Part shown: one piece after another, positions 37,101 through 47,989 of the stretch
Layout: each line of letters starts with the position of its first letter
Position numbering within the stretch: the first letter of the stretch is position 1
From: Rotaria sp. Silwood1
Taxonomy: Eukaryota; Rotifera; Eurotatoria; Philodinida; Philodinidae
Assembly (NCBI GenBank): GCA_905250075.1
Contig: CAJNOP010000001.1
Location: 8,377,779-8,441,778 of the forward strand
Direction: 5' to 3'
DNA: 64,000 nt
The notes under the pieces: model-generated
The model's input: only the letters and a program-made list of their open reading frames with translations
What the model was told of the DNA's origin: nothing
Database searches by the model: none
Translations under genes and position numbers: made by a program

Positions 37101-38760
37101 ATAAAATTCTTTAGAAATAGGTCATTCATATTTTTTTTGTAGAAAGTAAAACTATCTACTTTTTTACCTTAGAATAATATATTTGAAAATATCTTTAAGC
37201 TTTGAAAAATAAAGTGGTTCATTTTATATGCATTTCTTGTTAGAAAATGAAAGATCAAGTCAATATTTAAAACTATTTAATCAATAATAAATAGATGATG
37301 TTATTCAAAATTAAAATGCAGATGAATGTTTCCTAGCAATTAAAATCAAAAAAAAAGAAAAACGTAGATTTACTAAATATGACTCAGTCGAATAAATAAA
37401 ATACATTTCAATGTACTCACTAGTTAGTTTATGTTGATGAAAAGTTTTCTGTTATTTTTTTTTTTCATTAGCCAAAAAAAAAAAAAAATCTAACCGCATA
37501 TAATTGCTAAAAGGATTGCTTCCATATCGGTTCACTTGATTGAAATTCTATGATGAACTTATCATATTTGCATAGAATCAACCAATATTTCCATTGAACT
37601 GAAAATCAATGATGATTTTCTATTAGATCTAATCTCATCAATTGAGAGTAAAGCTATGAACCATTATAGAATAAATCTCATCATTCTATTCTGTTAGCCT
37701 TGATTTATATAAGACATATGAGCTTCATATATTGTCTTTCTTATTACATCATATGTTTCTTGAAATGCTTCGGGCATATTCAATCGAATTTTCTTTTCTT
37801 TTGTTATATGACTTCAATGAAAGCAAACGCATAGAATAAAACTAAAACAAGATTTTTATTAATGATAATTAACTTACATTGAGACTGATTAAGCAAAAAA
37901 ATCAATACCATTTCATGAAGGCTAACTTCATTAATCACTAAAACCAATAGAATATTTTATCTGATATGTTTAGACTTACATAAAATCTTCACAAAATCAC
38001 TAGACAAAAAATAATTTAAATATCTTTACCGTATAACAACCATATGATCTGATATTTTAACCATTAATAACAGAATGAGTGTTCATAGCTCATATTAAAA
38101 TAAGCGATAAATTCTCAAAAATTATTTCTTAGATGTAGAGTTGTCTTCAACAAAGATCAATAAAATTTCACGAGTTATCAAAAAACTAATATTGTAGTTT
38201 TCTCAACAAATTTTTTTTTTGTTGTTATGACCAGAACCTTCAGGATACAATAAATAATAAGACAGGTGTCTCTAGTGTAAATATATAATGGAAAAAAATT
38301 AGATGTCATTTATTTTTGGCTAAGGGAACAAATACGCATGTCCTTTTTTTTATAACTTGTCAAGGATTACAATTATTTGTCAAAGTTCATTGTAAATATT
38401 TCAAAATGATTTTTAATAACATTTCTCTTATGTATACGAGTTCTAAGAATAGCTTTATCAATGGTAAAAATATCAGTCCATATGATCTAAATATGACGAA
38501 GATTTTCTCAATATCCTATATTTATGTTGATTCTCAAGATTTCAATGTAATCATTGAATATTTGTTTGTTTTTCTTAAAATAGTACATATTATATTAGCA
38601 TACATGGAAATATTTCTGATGTCAACACTATCAAAACTATTCAGATCGAAAAAGTTCGATTTAACATCAGAAGAAATCTTACTTTTAGAAATCTTAAGTT
38701 AAGTCTACTGTAAGATTCTTGAAAGATTTTACAAGAACATAAGATTTTCAATAATCTTAT
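34113..38760. other. long gene-poor stretch upstream of the wake-like gene
   Basis: About 4.6 kb of AT-rich DNA with homopolymer runs and short TA arrays (for example near 35277 and 36315). It probably includes the promoter of the long wake isoform near its start. A 128-codon open frame at 38316-38702 lacks recognisable similarity. No other gene is supported. Confidence 0.45.
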
Positions 38761-38765
38761 AATTA

Positions 38766-39731
38766 CACTAGGGGACAATTGAATTTATACCCTTTGATCT
38801 TTTTGTTTTTTATTACTATACGGTTTTATCTATTAACTTGCTATATATAGGGAGAAAGCCAAGGACTCGCTGCATCTTTGAGTATATTTACGTTAAACAT
38901 CAAATGCAGTTAAAAGTATAAATAGTGTATTAGAAGAAAAAGGACATTTTTTTAATTCCATGGTGTCCATAATGTTGTAACAATTTTTATTTCGCATATA
39001 TCTCGGCTTAGGAAAATGATAAAATCTTGAATTTTTTTTTATAAGATGCGCCTTGAAAAGCTCTACAGAAGCTATATGATCGAATTCCATTTTATCTGTT
39101 CTGATGGTTTTTCTTATACTCAAAATGAACAACTTACATGACAGTGTCACTTCCCATCATACTGAAAATGTTGGAAGACTTTTTTGTTCTGCATATATGT
39201 CGTCTTGAGAAAATGATGGAATATTGAATTTGTTTTTAAAATATGTGCCGTCGAAAGCTCTACAAAACTTGTATAGACAGAATCCTATATAGTGAATCGA
39301 AAAAGTTCTCGCAATACTTTCTATATTATGGGAAGTAAAACTAGACCTGTAAGTTTTTCCTTTTGAGCAAAAGAAAAACCATTAGAACAGGTAAAAAGGA
39401 ATTCAATCATATGGCTTTTGTAGAGCTTTTCACGGCACATCTTTTGAAAAAAGATCCAAGGTTTTATCATTTTCCTAAGCCGAGATATATGCGAAATAAA
39501 AAAAAATGTGACAACATTATGGACACCCAGTTTTGGCAATAAAAAAATGTTATTTTTTTTTCTAATACACTTTTTATACTTTAAACTGCATTTGATGTTC
39601 AACGTAAATATACCAAAAGATGCAGCGGGTTCTGGGCTTTCTCCCTATATATATAGCAAGTTAATAGATAAAACCGTACAGTAATAAAAAACAAAAAGAT
39701 CAAAGGGTATAAATTCAATTGTTTCCGAGTG
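38766..39731. mobile_element. TA-flanked foldback element with ~410-bp inverted arms
   Basis: The left end starts CACTAGGGGACAATTG and the right end is its near reverse complement (CAATTGTTTCCGAGTG). Both are flanked by TA, as in Tc1/mariner insertions. The left arm (38766 to about 39175) and right arm (about 39310-39731) match as imperfect reverse complements along their whole length. Shared blocks include AACTTGCTATATATAGGGAG and CATATATCTCGGCTTAGG. The spacer about 39175-39300 contains a further diverged partial copy of the arm's inner part, in left-arm orientation. There is no transposase frame. A non-autonomous mariner-like foldback element is the best reading. Confidence 0.85.
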
Positions 39732-41086
39732 TATATCTCATAAGACATCAAGTATAAAATGTAAGATACGATCGTGAAAGATTTTATCGTCTCATTATTT
39801 CACCTAGGTTACTATATAATAAAGACATTGACTTAGAATGTCTGCTTTTTCATTATTCCTGATAAATACACTTAGTTATCTATCCTACTATTCACCTCAA
39901 TGATTTATATTGAAAGATTTTTTTCACTTCAACTTAAAATTTTGGTTTTCTTTTTGCTTTCAATATTAGTGTAAATTAAGTTAGATTCATATCCATTAAT
40001 CAATTCAACTTTTACGAATATTCTCATTTTAATCACAGCACCTTCACCTTCACGCAGTGCTGAACATGTAGAATACACCAATCAATGTGTAGACATAATT
40101 AAAATAAAAATGAACCAATTTTTTTCTTGCAAATTATATTCGTGTCATCGTGTCACTTTTTTTCTTTTTTTTTTTTTTGTAGGTAGAAAAGTCGAGTCAT
40201 GCATAAAATGTACATATTCGTAGTGTATAAGAAAAAGGTCAAGACAAGAGCATAATATATGTGTTGACGAGAAAGAGGTTATACATGCAACAGAATGACC
40301 GAAGACAGTACAATAACAGGCAAACATAGTTTATTAAAACTGAACATTTTATATATCGTTCTTAAACGTTTCATTGAACATTCTCATATGATAATTAATC
40401 ATGAAAATTTCTTCTTAAATCTTTTCAAAGTAAATAAAAGAAAAAAATCTAGTCTATTATATATCATCATATCTATGAATAATCTGATAAAAGATATAAT
40501 ACAAACGATTCTCATAAATCTTATCATTGAATTCAAACATAGATAAATTCTTTTAAGCTTCTATATATATATATATATAACAAAACTTGCAAAGAAAAAA
40601 ACAAAAAATCCTAATAAATTCCATGAATACAAGAAAATGAATTTGTTTTTTTTTTTATTGATACAATTCTTTCGTGTATCTTTGTTGTTTGTTAACAAGA
40701 TAGATAGACACAATGTTTTTTTCCTTTGCAGAATACGACACACATACACGAAGAATAGAAAAGATACATAACCACAGCTGGATCAGAGACATACATAGAA
40801 GAAGAAGAAAAAAAAAAAAGAAGTGAAATGTAGAGAGAAGAGAAAAAAGAAAAGTACACAACAATGATGTTGACAAACGAAAGAAGAAAAGAAAAGAGAG
40901 AAAGAAAACGAACGTCTATCGAACAATCACAAAACTGAGCTGCTGCTGACGGTACGCCAGTCAGACATCAGTAGAAGAGATAGCAAGAGAGACGTTGAAC
41001 GTCACACACGAAAAAAAAAAAAAGAAAAAAAAAAGTTAATAAATGTATGTGTGCATACGGATTTGAATTTTTTTATTCTTTTTTTT
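39732..41086. other. gene-free stretch
   Basis: AT-rich DNA with poly-A/poly-T runs, a TA array near 40565 and purine-rich runs at 40797-40915. It includes the 3' flank of the acidic-protein gene. No coding exon or RNA gene is seen. Confidence 0.45.
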
Positions 41087-41775
41087 TTACTCTCGAGATG
41101 CTTCATCGCCTTCTTCTTCATCATCATCACCGACATCTTTCGATTCCTCATCGTCATCACCGGCAACTACATCGCTAGCATCTATTGAACTAATAAAATA
41201 GAATAGGTTTTTTTAATTGATTTCTTTTTACCTTCGCCACTTTCTCCTTCACTACCATCACCTTTATAATCTAAGAAAAAAAAAAAAGCAAAAAGTAATC
41301 ATAATAAATCATTATTTAATAGATATTAATTAATGTACCATCATCATCAGAATTTTCATCATCATCTTCTTCATAATCGCCACTTTCATCTAGATCACCT
41401 AAGAAAAATAAAATAATATATAAATCATTAAAAAAAAAAAAATTTACCACTGGCGCCAGCATCCGTTGAACTTGGTTTACCATTTCGTTTTTTTACATCA
41501 ACACTATTTGAATCTTCATCATTCGAATCTCCACGTGATTCATCATCGTCAGTCTTTGTTGGTCGATTTTTTGTTGTCGATGTTGCTGCTTTTACTGGTG
41601 TTGCCTTTTTCTTTGAACCTGTTGTTGTTGTTTCAGCAGCTCCACTAGATTCATCATCTTCATCATGAGTTCGCTAAAATATTTTTATTTATTTTTTAAT
41701 AAATATAAAACAAAGAACAAAACAAAAAAAAAAGAAATTAACCTTTTTGCCTTTGATTTCGATTTCTGTCGACAT
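41087..41775 (-). CDS. small highly acidic, low-complexity (prothymosin-like) protein
   Basis: Five exons on the minus strand: 41775-41743, 41673-41448, 41398-41339, 41270-41232, 41181-41087 (453 nt, 150 aa). All are GT..AG and in phase. The protein starts MSTEIEIKGKKRTHDEDDES, has a Lys/Thr-rich middle (GSKKKATPVKAATST) with a possible nuclear signal VKKRNGK near residue 75, and ends in about 65 residues that are mostly Asp, Glu, Gly and Ser. This resembles prothymosin/parathymosin or other acidic histone-binding chaperone tails, but composition alone drives that likeness and I name no family. The last exon uses the second of two AG acceptors; the first would place an in-frame stop. It is probably nuclear. 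Confidence 0.7.
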
Positions 41776-44700
41776 TTCTTTTTTGTTCTCTGTTAGATTA
41801 ATCTAATAGACAGGAAGAAGAAGAAAAGAGGAAAAAAAAAACAGAGGAAAGATGAAGGATAAGAGATATAAAGACTAGTAGAATAACAAGTTATGACGAT
41901 CTAAAATGAATAAAAACAAATAAATAAATATTTTATTATAACTTTAATACTTTACAATGTCGTTATTTCGTTTTAACAAGTTATACGTAACTGAGTGCGC
42001 CTTTGAATCGAGAATGAATGAAGAAATACGTCAAACAAAGAACGATTTTTCTTTTTCGTTCATATTTTTTTCATTGGTCAGGCGGCATACTAGACAAATT
42101 GTTAGACTGCCTTCGCATTGATCAAACATAATTGATTATATGAATTATAATATTAAAAAAATAATAATAAAAAAATTTTTATTTAATTAAATTTTATAAT
42201 TATTATCATTAATCGTTATAGAGGCATGAAAACAAAATAATAAAACATTGTTAACTAATCATTTTAGTTCTTTTATATTTATTTAATTATCAAACAAAAT
42301 TTATCTTTCACTTAAAAAAAATAAAGAAAAATATTTTGTTCATTTTTGTTTGTGTAAATGTAGAATGATGAAAATAACGACATCTATCGAACACAGATGA
42401 CAGACTCATCGTTGATTTATATGTAAAGTAGCTTCGTTTCCACAGCTCAGTTCTGTTTTTATTGATAGATGTATCAGACGGATGCTAAATGTACATACAT
42501 GCTCTTTTACATTTTTTTTCCTATTCAGACGTGTTCCAGGTCTGCTAAAATTGAAGAAAGAGGGCGATCATTCAAGCAATTGATTGGTAGGTTTTCGATA
42601 AAATTGACCAAATTTTGTAAGGCAACGGTAGACAAGCATGATTTTGAGGAATTGATGAGCAAAAAACGAATAAGTTGATGAAATTTCGATGACGATAAAC
42701 TAAGATTTGTAAACAATTGCGGAGGGAATGAAATCAGCGCTGTTCAAGAGAATACTGGTTCTACTTGCGTTTCCAATTGTATGACGATCACTACTTCCTT
42801 GCAAATTGAAATAAGGACAACATTTTTCAATAGATGTTTTTACAAAACAATAAAATCTTGAGGCCAAGAAAAGCATCGAAGGATGTGAATTTTGTTTGTT
42901 AATGCATGATTTCAATGCTTAGGAATATTCACTAGCGAGCAACACTGACTAAAACAAAAGTTGCATTTGTTATTATATCCCATTTATTTATTATTAATTC
43001 AAAAATAATCAAATATTTAAAATACTCGAAATAAAACAATGTTACAGTTTCTCATAGAAAGGTAACTTAAAATGTATTCTGAAAGAGATTTGATATTTTC
43101 TCTTAGTATGGATGCGAAAACCAGAATCTGTATCAGTAAACTATGAATTGCTTTTGTTTTAAGAACTGCCTTTTTTTCTTATGAGTACACTCGCCGATGT
43201 CTATTTAGTTTGAAATGTATTCTCAATTAGAGTGTAAGATCAAAGTTAAATGATTTGGGAGACTTAGACGATAGAAGTAAATCGTGTTATTAATGAGTTT
43301 TTTTAAGTTTTCTTCTATCCTTGAGTCTCTCTTTGATTATTTCATGAAGAAAACAACAAGAATAAGTTGTTAGATTATTATATTATCGATGATTAGTTGT
43401 TGTCAAACGAATAATAATGAATTTCTCTTTGTTTTTTTTGTTGTAAATGCATTATTAAGAAAAACTTCATTGTTGTACACGTTGATATACTCTACTTATG
43501 ATTCGAAAAAAATACATACACTCTGCAAGTTTAAATGTTACATTCCAGATTCCGAATTATCATGATAAATAATTGAAATTTTTCTTTAGACAATTCGTTA
43601 TGCTGAATGATTAGCTTGTTTATTTATTTCATCTAATATAAAAAGGTTTACATATGATTCAGTTTCATTCGATATAAGTATGATATAAAGAGATAAAATT
43701 ATTGAAAGAATACATTTAATTTTGTCTGAAAGTATTAATGAGATTATTTTTCTTATTTTGAAATAGTAATAGTGATGAAGAAAATCTTGTCCTATTCCAA
43801 TACCAAAAATTTCTTTTGATTGTGAAAAATGTTAAATTCGATTCTTTTCTTTTGATTTTATTTTTAAACACGTGAACTCTGTTATTGTATTTCAATTTCT
43901 AGATTTATTCGAGAATAAAAATTCATCCTATAATAGAAAACGCTATGAATATTTCAATATAAATTAATTTGATAAATTGAAATCAAATTATATTGATCTA
44001 TTTAATTGAAATAACGTATCGTTCCTCCGAATTATTTATTACTTTCAAAAGAAATTCAGCAATAAATAACTCGAAGGAAAAACAAAAACGACAATATCAA
44101 ATCAAATCTATAGTTCATTTGAAATAGTTTTCAATTGTTTTGCATTCATATTAATTGTCGTATTGTCTGATATTCCAAACTAAATCACTGCTCATGTACT
44201 ACTATTATCTTTTTTATTTATTCATACATAAGTGTTAAGTAAACTCTTATCAAATTGCTGTCAGAACAATAAACGAATAATATTTTTCAACACATATTCC
44301 ATCATTTAATCAAAAAGAAAATATTTATCGATTGTATCATATTTAGAAAATCTGCATCTAATCTTTTCATGACAACATCAACAATGATGGCATATGTTGA
44401 AATAGATATCAGGAGAAAACGAATAACGGAGTAGATCATATTGTTTCTAAAAGTTCTCATATTCATTTCATGATTAATACACTAATTTGTAAACAAATAA
44501 TAAAACAGAATAATATAAACAAATGATTTATTTTTTTTTTATCTATAAAAACGATGATATTAACCATAGAACAAATATACTCACATAGAAAAATTATCAT
44601 CACTAGTAGACTAATGTATTTCAAACATATTTATGTCATGTATATAGTAGAAATAAGATGAAAATATTGAACATTTTGATATTAAGAAATCTGTTAATGT

Positions 44701-45480
44701 TCTTTTAAACTCCCAATAGAATCGACTTCAAAGATTTGAATATGCATAAGTTTACGCTAAAAGAGACAACTTGTCTGCTCTAACGAGTATTTACTGATTC
44801 TGTCTTTATTCTTGAATACATGTAGAAATTAAGTTTTAGATTTCAATGTAAATGTTTGTTGTTTTAAATTTTGAAACTTTTTACTATACTCAACTTCATT
44901 GATCATCAGTTTGTGTTAAAAAGAAAGTGAAAAAGAGTAAAGAATATGATGGAATTCTTCTGGATATGTTGTCAAATGGCATCAATATTGAATTACACAT
45001 TATCAAATGTCAGAATATCCCACAGGGCAATATTCAATAGCCATGAATAGCGAAGAAATACATCATATCATATGAATACTGTAATAGCTGATAGTATACA
45101 AATGGCTCCTTTATGAAAATGAAGAGATAATCACACTAATCCATACAGATATCATTGACAAATAAGACAATCAAATTGCTAAAACAACAAAATAAATAGT
45201 TAAAACATCTGTTTGATATCAAAGATAATTATTATCACACAGTCAAGTCAACAATTTCACATTCACTGCTATCAATAGTATACTCCTAGTTTATTTAAAT
45301 CTGATTATGATGCATCAAGAAATGCAACTGTTTTCAGACAATGAACTAGATATTTATATAGATTTGTAAATATGTCTCGACAATATATTGACAAGTGTGA
45401 TTCAATCTGTTGTTGTCTGCAGACTTCTTTTTGATTCTTACTTTAAGAGAAAACAAAAAAATTTTAGCAAGTAAACTATA
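41776..45480. other. gene-poor stretch
   Basis: AT-rich. It begins with the promoter side of the acidic-protein gene. At 42530-42590 an exon-like block of about 57 bp is bounded by a strong acceptor (TTTCCTATTCAG) and a donor (GGTAGGT), but I cannot attach it to a gene. A short hairpin (GTTCCTCCGAATTATTTATT against AATAAATAACTCGAAGGA) lies near 44011-44080. Confidence 0.4.
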
Positions 45481-47400
45481 CTTAAGAAAATCAAAGTTTG
45501 ATAGTATCAAGTAAGTCTTCATTTAGTTTAAGATCTTTTAATTATTGACAAAACTTTAATGATGATGATGAAGCAAATAATTTTATTTTTTAATAAAATT
45601 TAAAGAATTTATTTTTAAAGATTTTCAGTATATTTATTTCTGATATTTCTTAATTGAACAACAAGTCCTTCAAAACCTTTTATTAAAGCTCCATTTTCGA
45701 ATGTAACTTGTTTACTTCGATCTCTCCATTTTATTTCAATCCATTCAGCTCCACCATCTGCACAATCAGGACATCCAATACGATCATCTAATGATTGAAA
45801 CCTTTCAGCATCAATTAATTTAATTAATTCTTGCCATTGTTTGCCAGACAAATGATAGATTCTTTTCACAGGTGGATAAGCATCTTGAGGAATGTTTGGT
45901 TCTTTCAAAGCAACTAATTTATTCGGTTTTGATGTTATAGTTACTGATCGGCTACAATAAGTGCGACAAAAACCAAATGAAAGTCCATCAGATATTGATA
46001 AAATTTCATTCTTCGAATAGATAGATTTTCCATTTGATAGTTTTAATACCATTATCAATAGGAAACAATATGTAAATATTTTCATTTTTGTATGAATAAA
46101 GGAAAAATATTGACTCTGAAATAGAAATGAAAATATTTTCGATGTCGATTAGTAAATAAAAGAAAGCACATAATTCGACATACTATATATACTCTATGAA
46201 TTGTTTCAATAACGTCGAAAGTAAAAATATCAAAAAACAAGCGTCTTATTGTTTGATATTACAATCATTAGGCATCATAACGCAATATTATAAATATGTG
46301 AATGGAGATGACAAAAAAACTGACAGATATAATGACGTATACTTGCAATCAATTTTATTGATCGTTCGAATCAGTGATCACAAGAAGGAGCAAAAAGTTA
46401 ATTCATATAGAAGTGAACAAGTACACATTTTATGCAAAAATTTAATTTTACATATCTTCAGTCACTGCAATTAATAGGAATCTAGGTTGTGGAATGTGTA
46501 GGTATGGCTGTGGATTCACGATTAGTCGACACCCACATCCTCTTTGTGAAAAAACATTATTTTCATATTTCTAATATTCAAAGAAAATCTTAATTAATAA
46601 TATTACAACAATATCTTTTCTTTCACTAATTTGACACATTGTTTTTCGATATTTTTATTTATTGATCAAAGTCAGATTTATTATAATTTATATGGATACG
46701 ATTGTTTTTTGCTAGAAAGAGAAAAACAATGTCATTTGTGCAGTCTACAAAAGCCAGAGTTGAAACAAAAACAAGTCTTTTCTGTTTCTTTTTTTATACG
46801 GACCATTTATCGCACAGACGTTATTATGATAAACGCATGAATAACCAAAGACAATAAAATCCAAATAAACAATCATGTGATATTGATCAGGATTTTGTGA
46901 GTAGTGTGTTGGTGTTTTTGCTTAAACTAGGAAAAAACCAATTATTTTCTCTCCAATCGAATTACAGCTTCAAACATAAGAAAATATTTCAAATCAACGT
47001 TATAATGTAACTTTCTCCGATGTTGTCATTTGATTTCGATGAATGTATAATTTAATCGTTCATTCTCTTGATGTTTTGTGAACAAAATATTTGTTATTGA
47101 TTAGTCTTCAATAAAATGAACAAAATCTCGATAAATTCAAAAATGATCAATGATGATTTTCTCCATAAGAAATCGATACATGAATTATTCTCTTCTATGT
47201 ACAATGAACGATAATAAAAATCTTTTATTTATGTCATTTATTGGTTTTTTTTTCCGTCATCTTCAAGAAATGATATTGATTGACAGTCATGTTCTATCGC
47301 TCTGTAGAAATCTATACCTATTGTTGTTATTGATGTTTTCGAAATGGTTTATTTCCTTATTTAATATCTCCTAAACAAACGATTCATTTTACATCTGACG
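45481..47400. repeat. segmental duplication, unit 1
   Basis: This stretch is repeated in the same orientation at about 47990-50640. Similarity covers the 3' flank, coding region and 5' flank of the secreted-protein gene. After an interruption it continues with blocks such as ACAACAATATCTTTTCTTT (about 46608 here, 49679 there) and the ATGTTTTGTGAAC block (about 47070 and 50337). Non-coding parts have diverged more than the coding parts. Confidence 0.8.
45615..46085 (-). CDS. small secreted four-cysteine protein, paralogue 1
   Basis: Intronless, 156 aa. A clear signal peptide (MKIFTYCFLLIMVLKLSNG) is followed by a mature region with two cysteine pairs, FGFCRTYC and IGCPDC. About 124 of 156 residues are identical to the product at 48107-48577 by manual count. 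The central LDDRIGCPDCADGGAEWIEI is fully conserved. The order of a short Cys pair, a beta strand, an LS..QWQEL helix, a second Cys pair and a V.FENGALI strand resembles bacterial DUF6438-type proteins. That is a tentative resemblance and no function is known to me. It is probably exported. It lies in a tandem duplication. Confidence 0.8.
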   Translation of the reverse strand: MKIFTYCFLLIMVLKLSNGKSIYSKNEILSISDGLSFGFCRTYCSRSVTITSKPNKLVALKEPNIPQDAYPPVKRIYHLSGKQWQELIKLIDAERFQSLDDRIGCPDCADGGAEWIEIKWRDRSKQVTFENGALIKGFEGLVVQLRNIRNKYTENL

Positions 47401-47450
47401 ATCGGTATGCATTGATCATCAATGAAACATATATGTTAATTGCTTAGAGT
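46086..47450. other. non-coding part of duplication unit 1
   Basis: 5' flank and upstream DNA of the first secreted-protein gene. Short open frames here (46196-46474, 46631-46840, 47150-47374) are not preserved in the second duplication unit, so I do not call them genes. Confidence 0.5.
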
Positions 47451-47850
47451 TGATCGAAAGTTCTGATTCCGATGTTTAACGAACCATGTCGGATAAGATG
47501 ATCTATTCGGAAATGCAAAACTAAATATATCACGTTGTATAGCTTTTTAAGATGCGTCGAATAGTATACAGTATATCCTGTTTTCATAAAACTTTGAAGA
47601 AACTAAAGCCAATCTACTGATAGACAACTACATATACTTACATCCATCAAATCTCATGTGTGAAAAAAAATTTTACAAGTACTTTCGACAAATGCCAAGG
47701 ACTATAATATTCAGGAACTTATCATGTTTAGATGTAGATGGTATGTGTAGTTGTCTTGCAGTAGATTGACTCTAGTTTCTTCAGTTTTATGAAAACACGA
47801 TTTACTGTATATCATTGAACGCTCTTTCAAGAATCAGAACTTTTGATTAA
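47451..47850. repeat. foldback element between the duplicated genes
   Basis: Left and right parts are imperfect reverse complements. CGAAAGTTCTGATTC (47455) pairs with GAATCAGAACTTTTG (47831). Inner blocks at 47565-47645 (GTTTTCATAAAAC, GAAGAAACTA, CAATCTACTG, GACAACTACA) pair with 47731-47805. About 70 bp are extra in the left arm. There is no open frame and no certain target duplication. It sits exactly in the spacer between the two duplicated units. Confidence 0.75.
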
Positions 47851-47989
47851 TCCTAAGAATTTGAATTGTACAATCTGATAATGTAACATCAGGAAATGGA
47901 ACTATTTGCAAGCAATTAGCTAAATTTTATGAACTTAATCAATCTCAAGTATATCAAAGTTTATAGGTTCATTTATCAGAAAAACGACT

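Noticed and set aside
38316..38702. 128-codon plus-strand open frame just before the foldback element
   Set aside because: Somewhat long for chance in AT-rich DNA, but the product is Ile/Phe/Lys-rich with no domain, the context shows no splice or leader signal, and codon use does not resemble neighbouring genes. Left as uncertain.
38893..39602. Minus-strand open frames of 85 and 93 codons inside the foldback element
   Set aside because: They lie in opposite-sense arms, so they are not homologous to each other and are by-products of the inverted repeat rather than a transposase.
44011..44080. Short hairpin with ~20-bp imperfect stem
   Set aside because: Stem matches are modest and AT-rich DNA yields such hairpins by chance. 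Mentioned under the gene-poor stretch only.
46196..47374. Three plus-strand open frames of 69-92 codons in duplication unit 1
   Set aside because: The corresponding positions in unit 2 are interrupted by stops and indels, so they are not under coding constraint.
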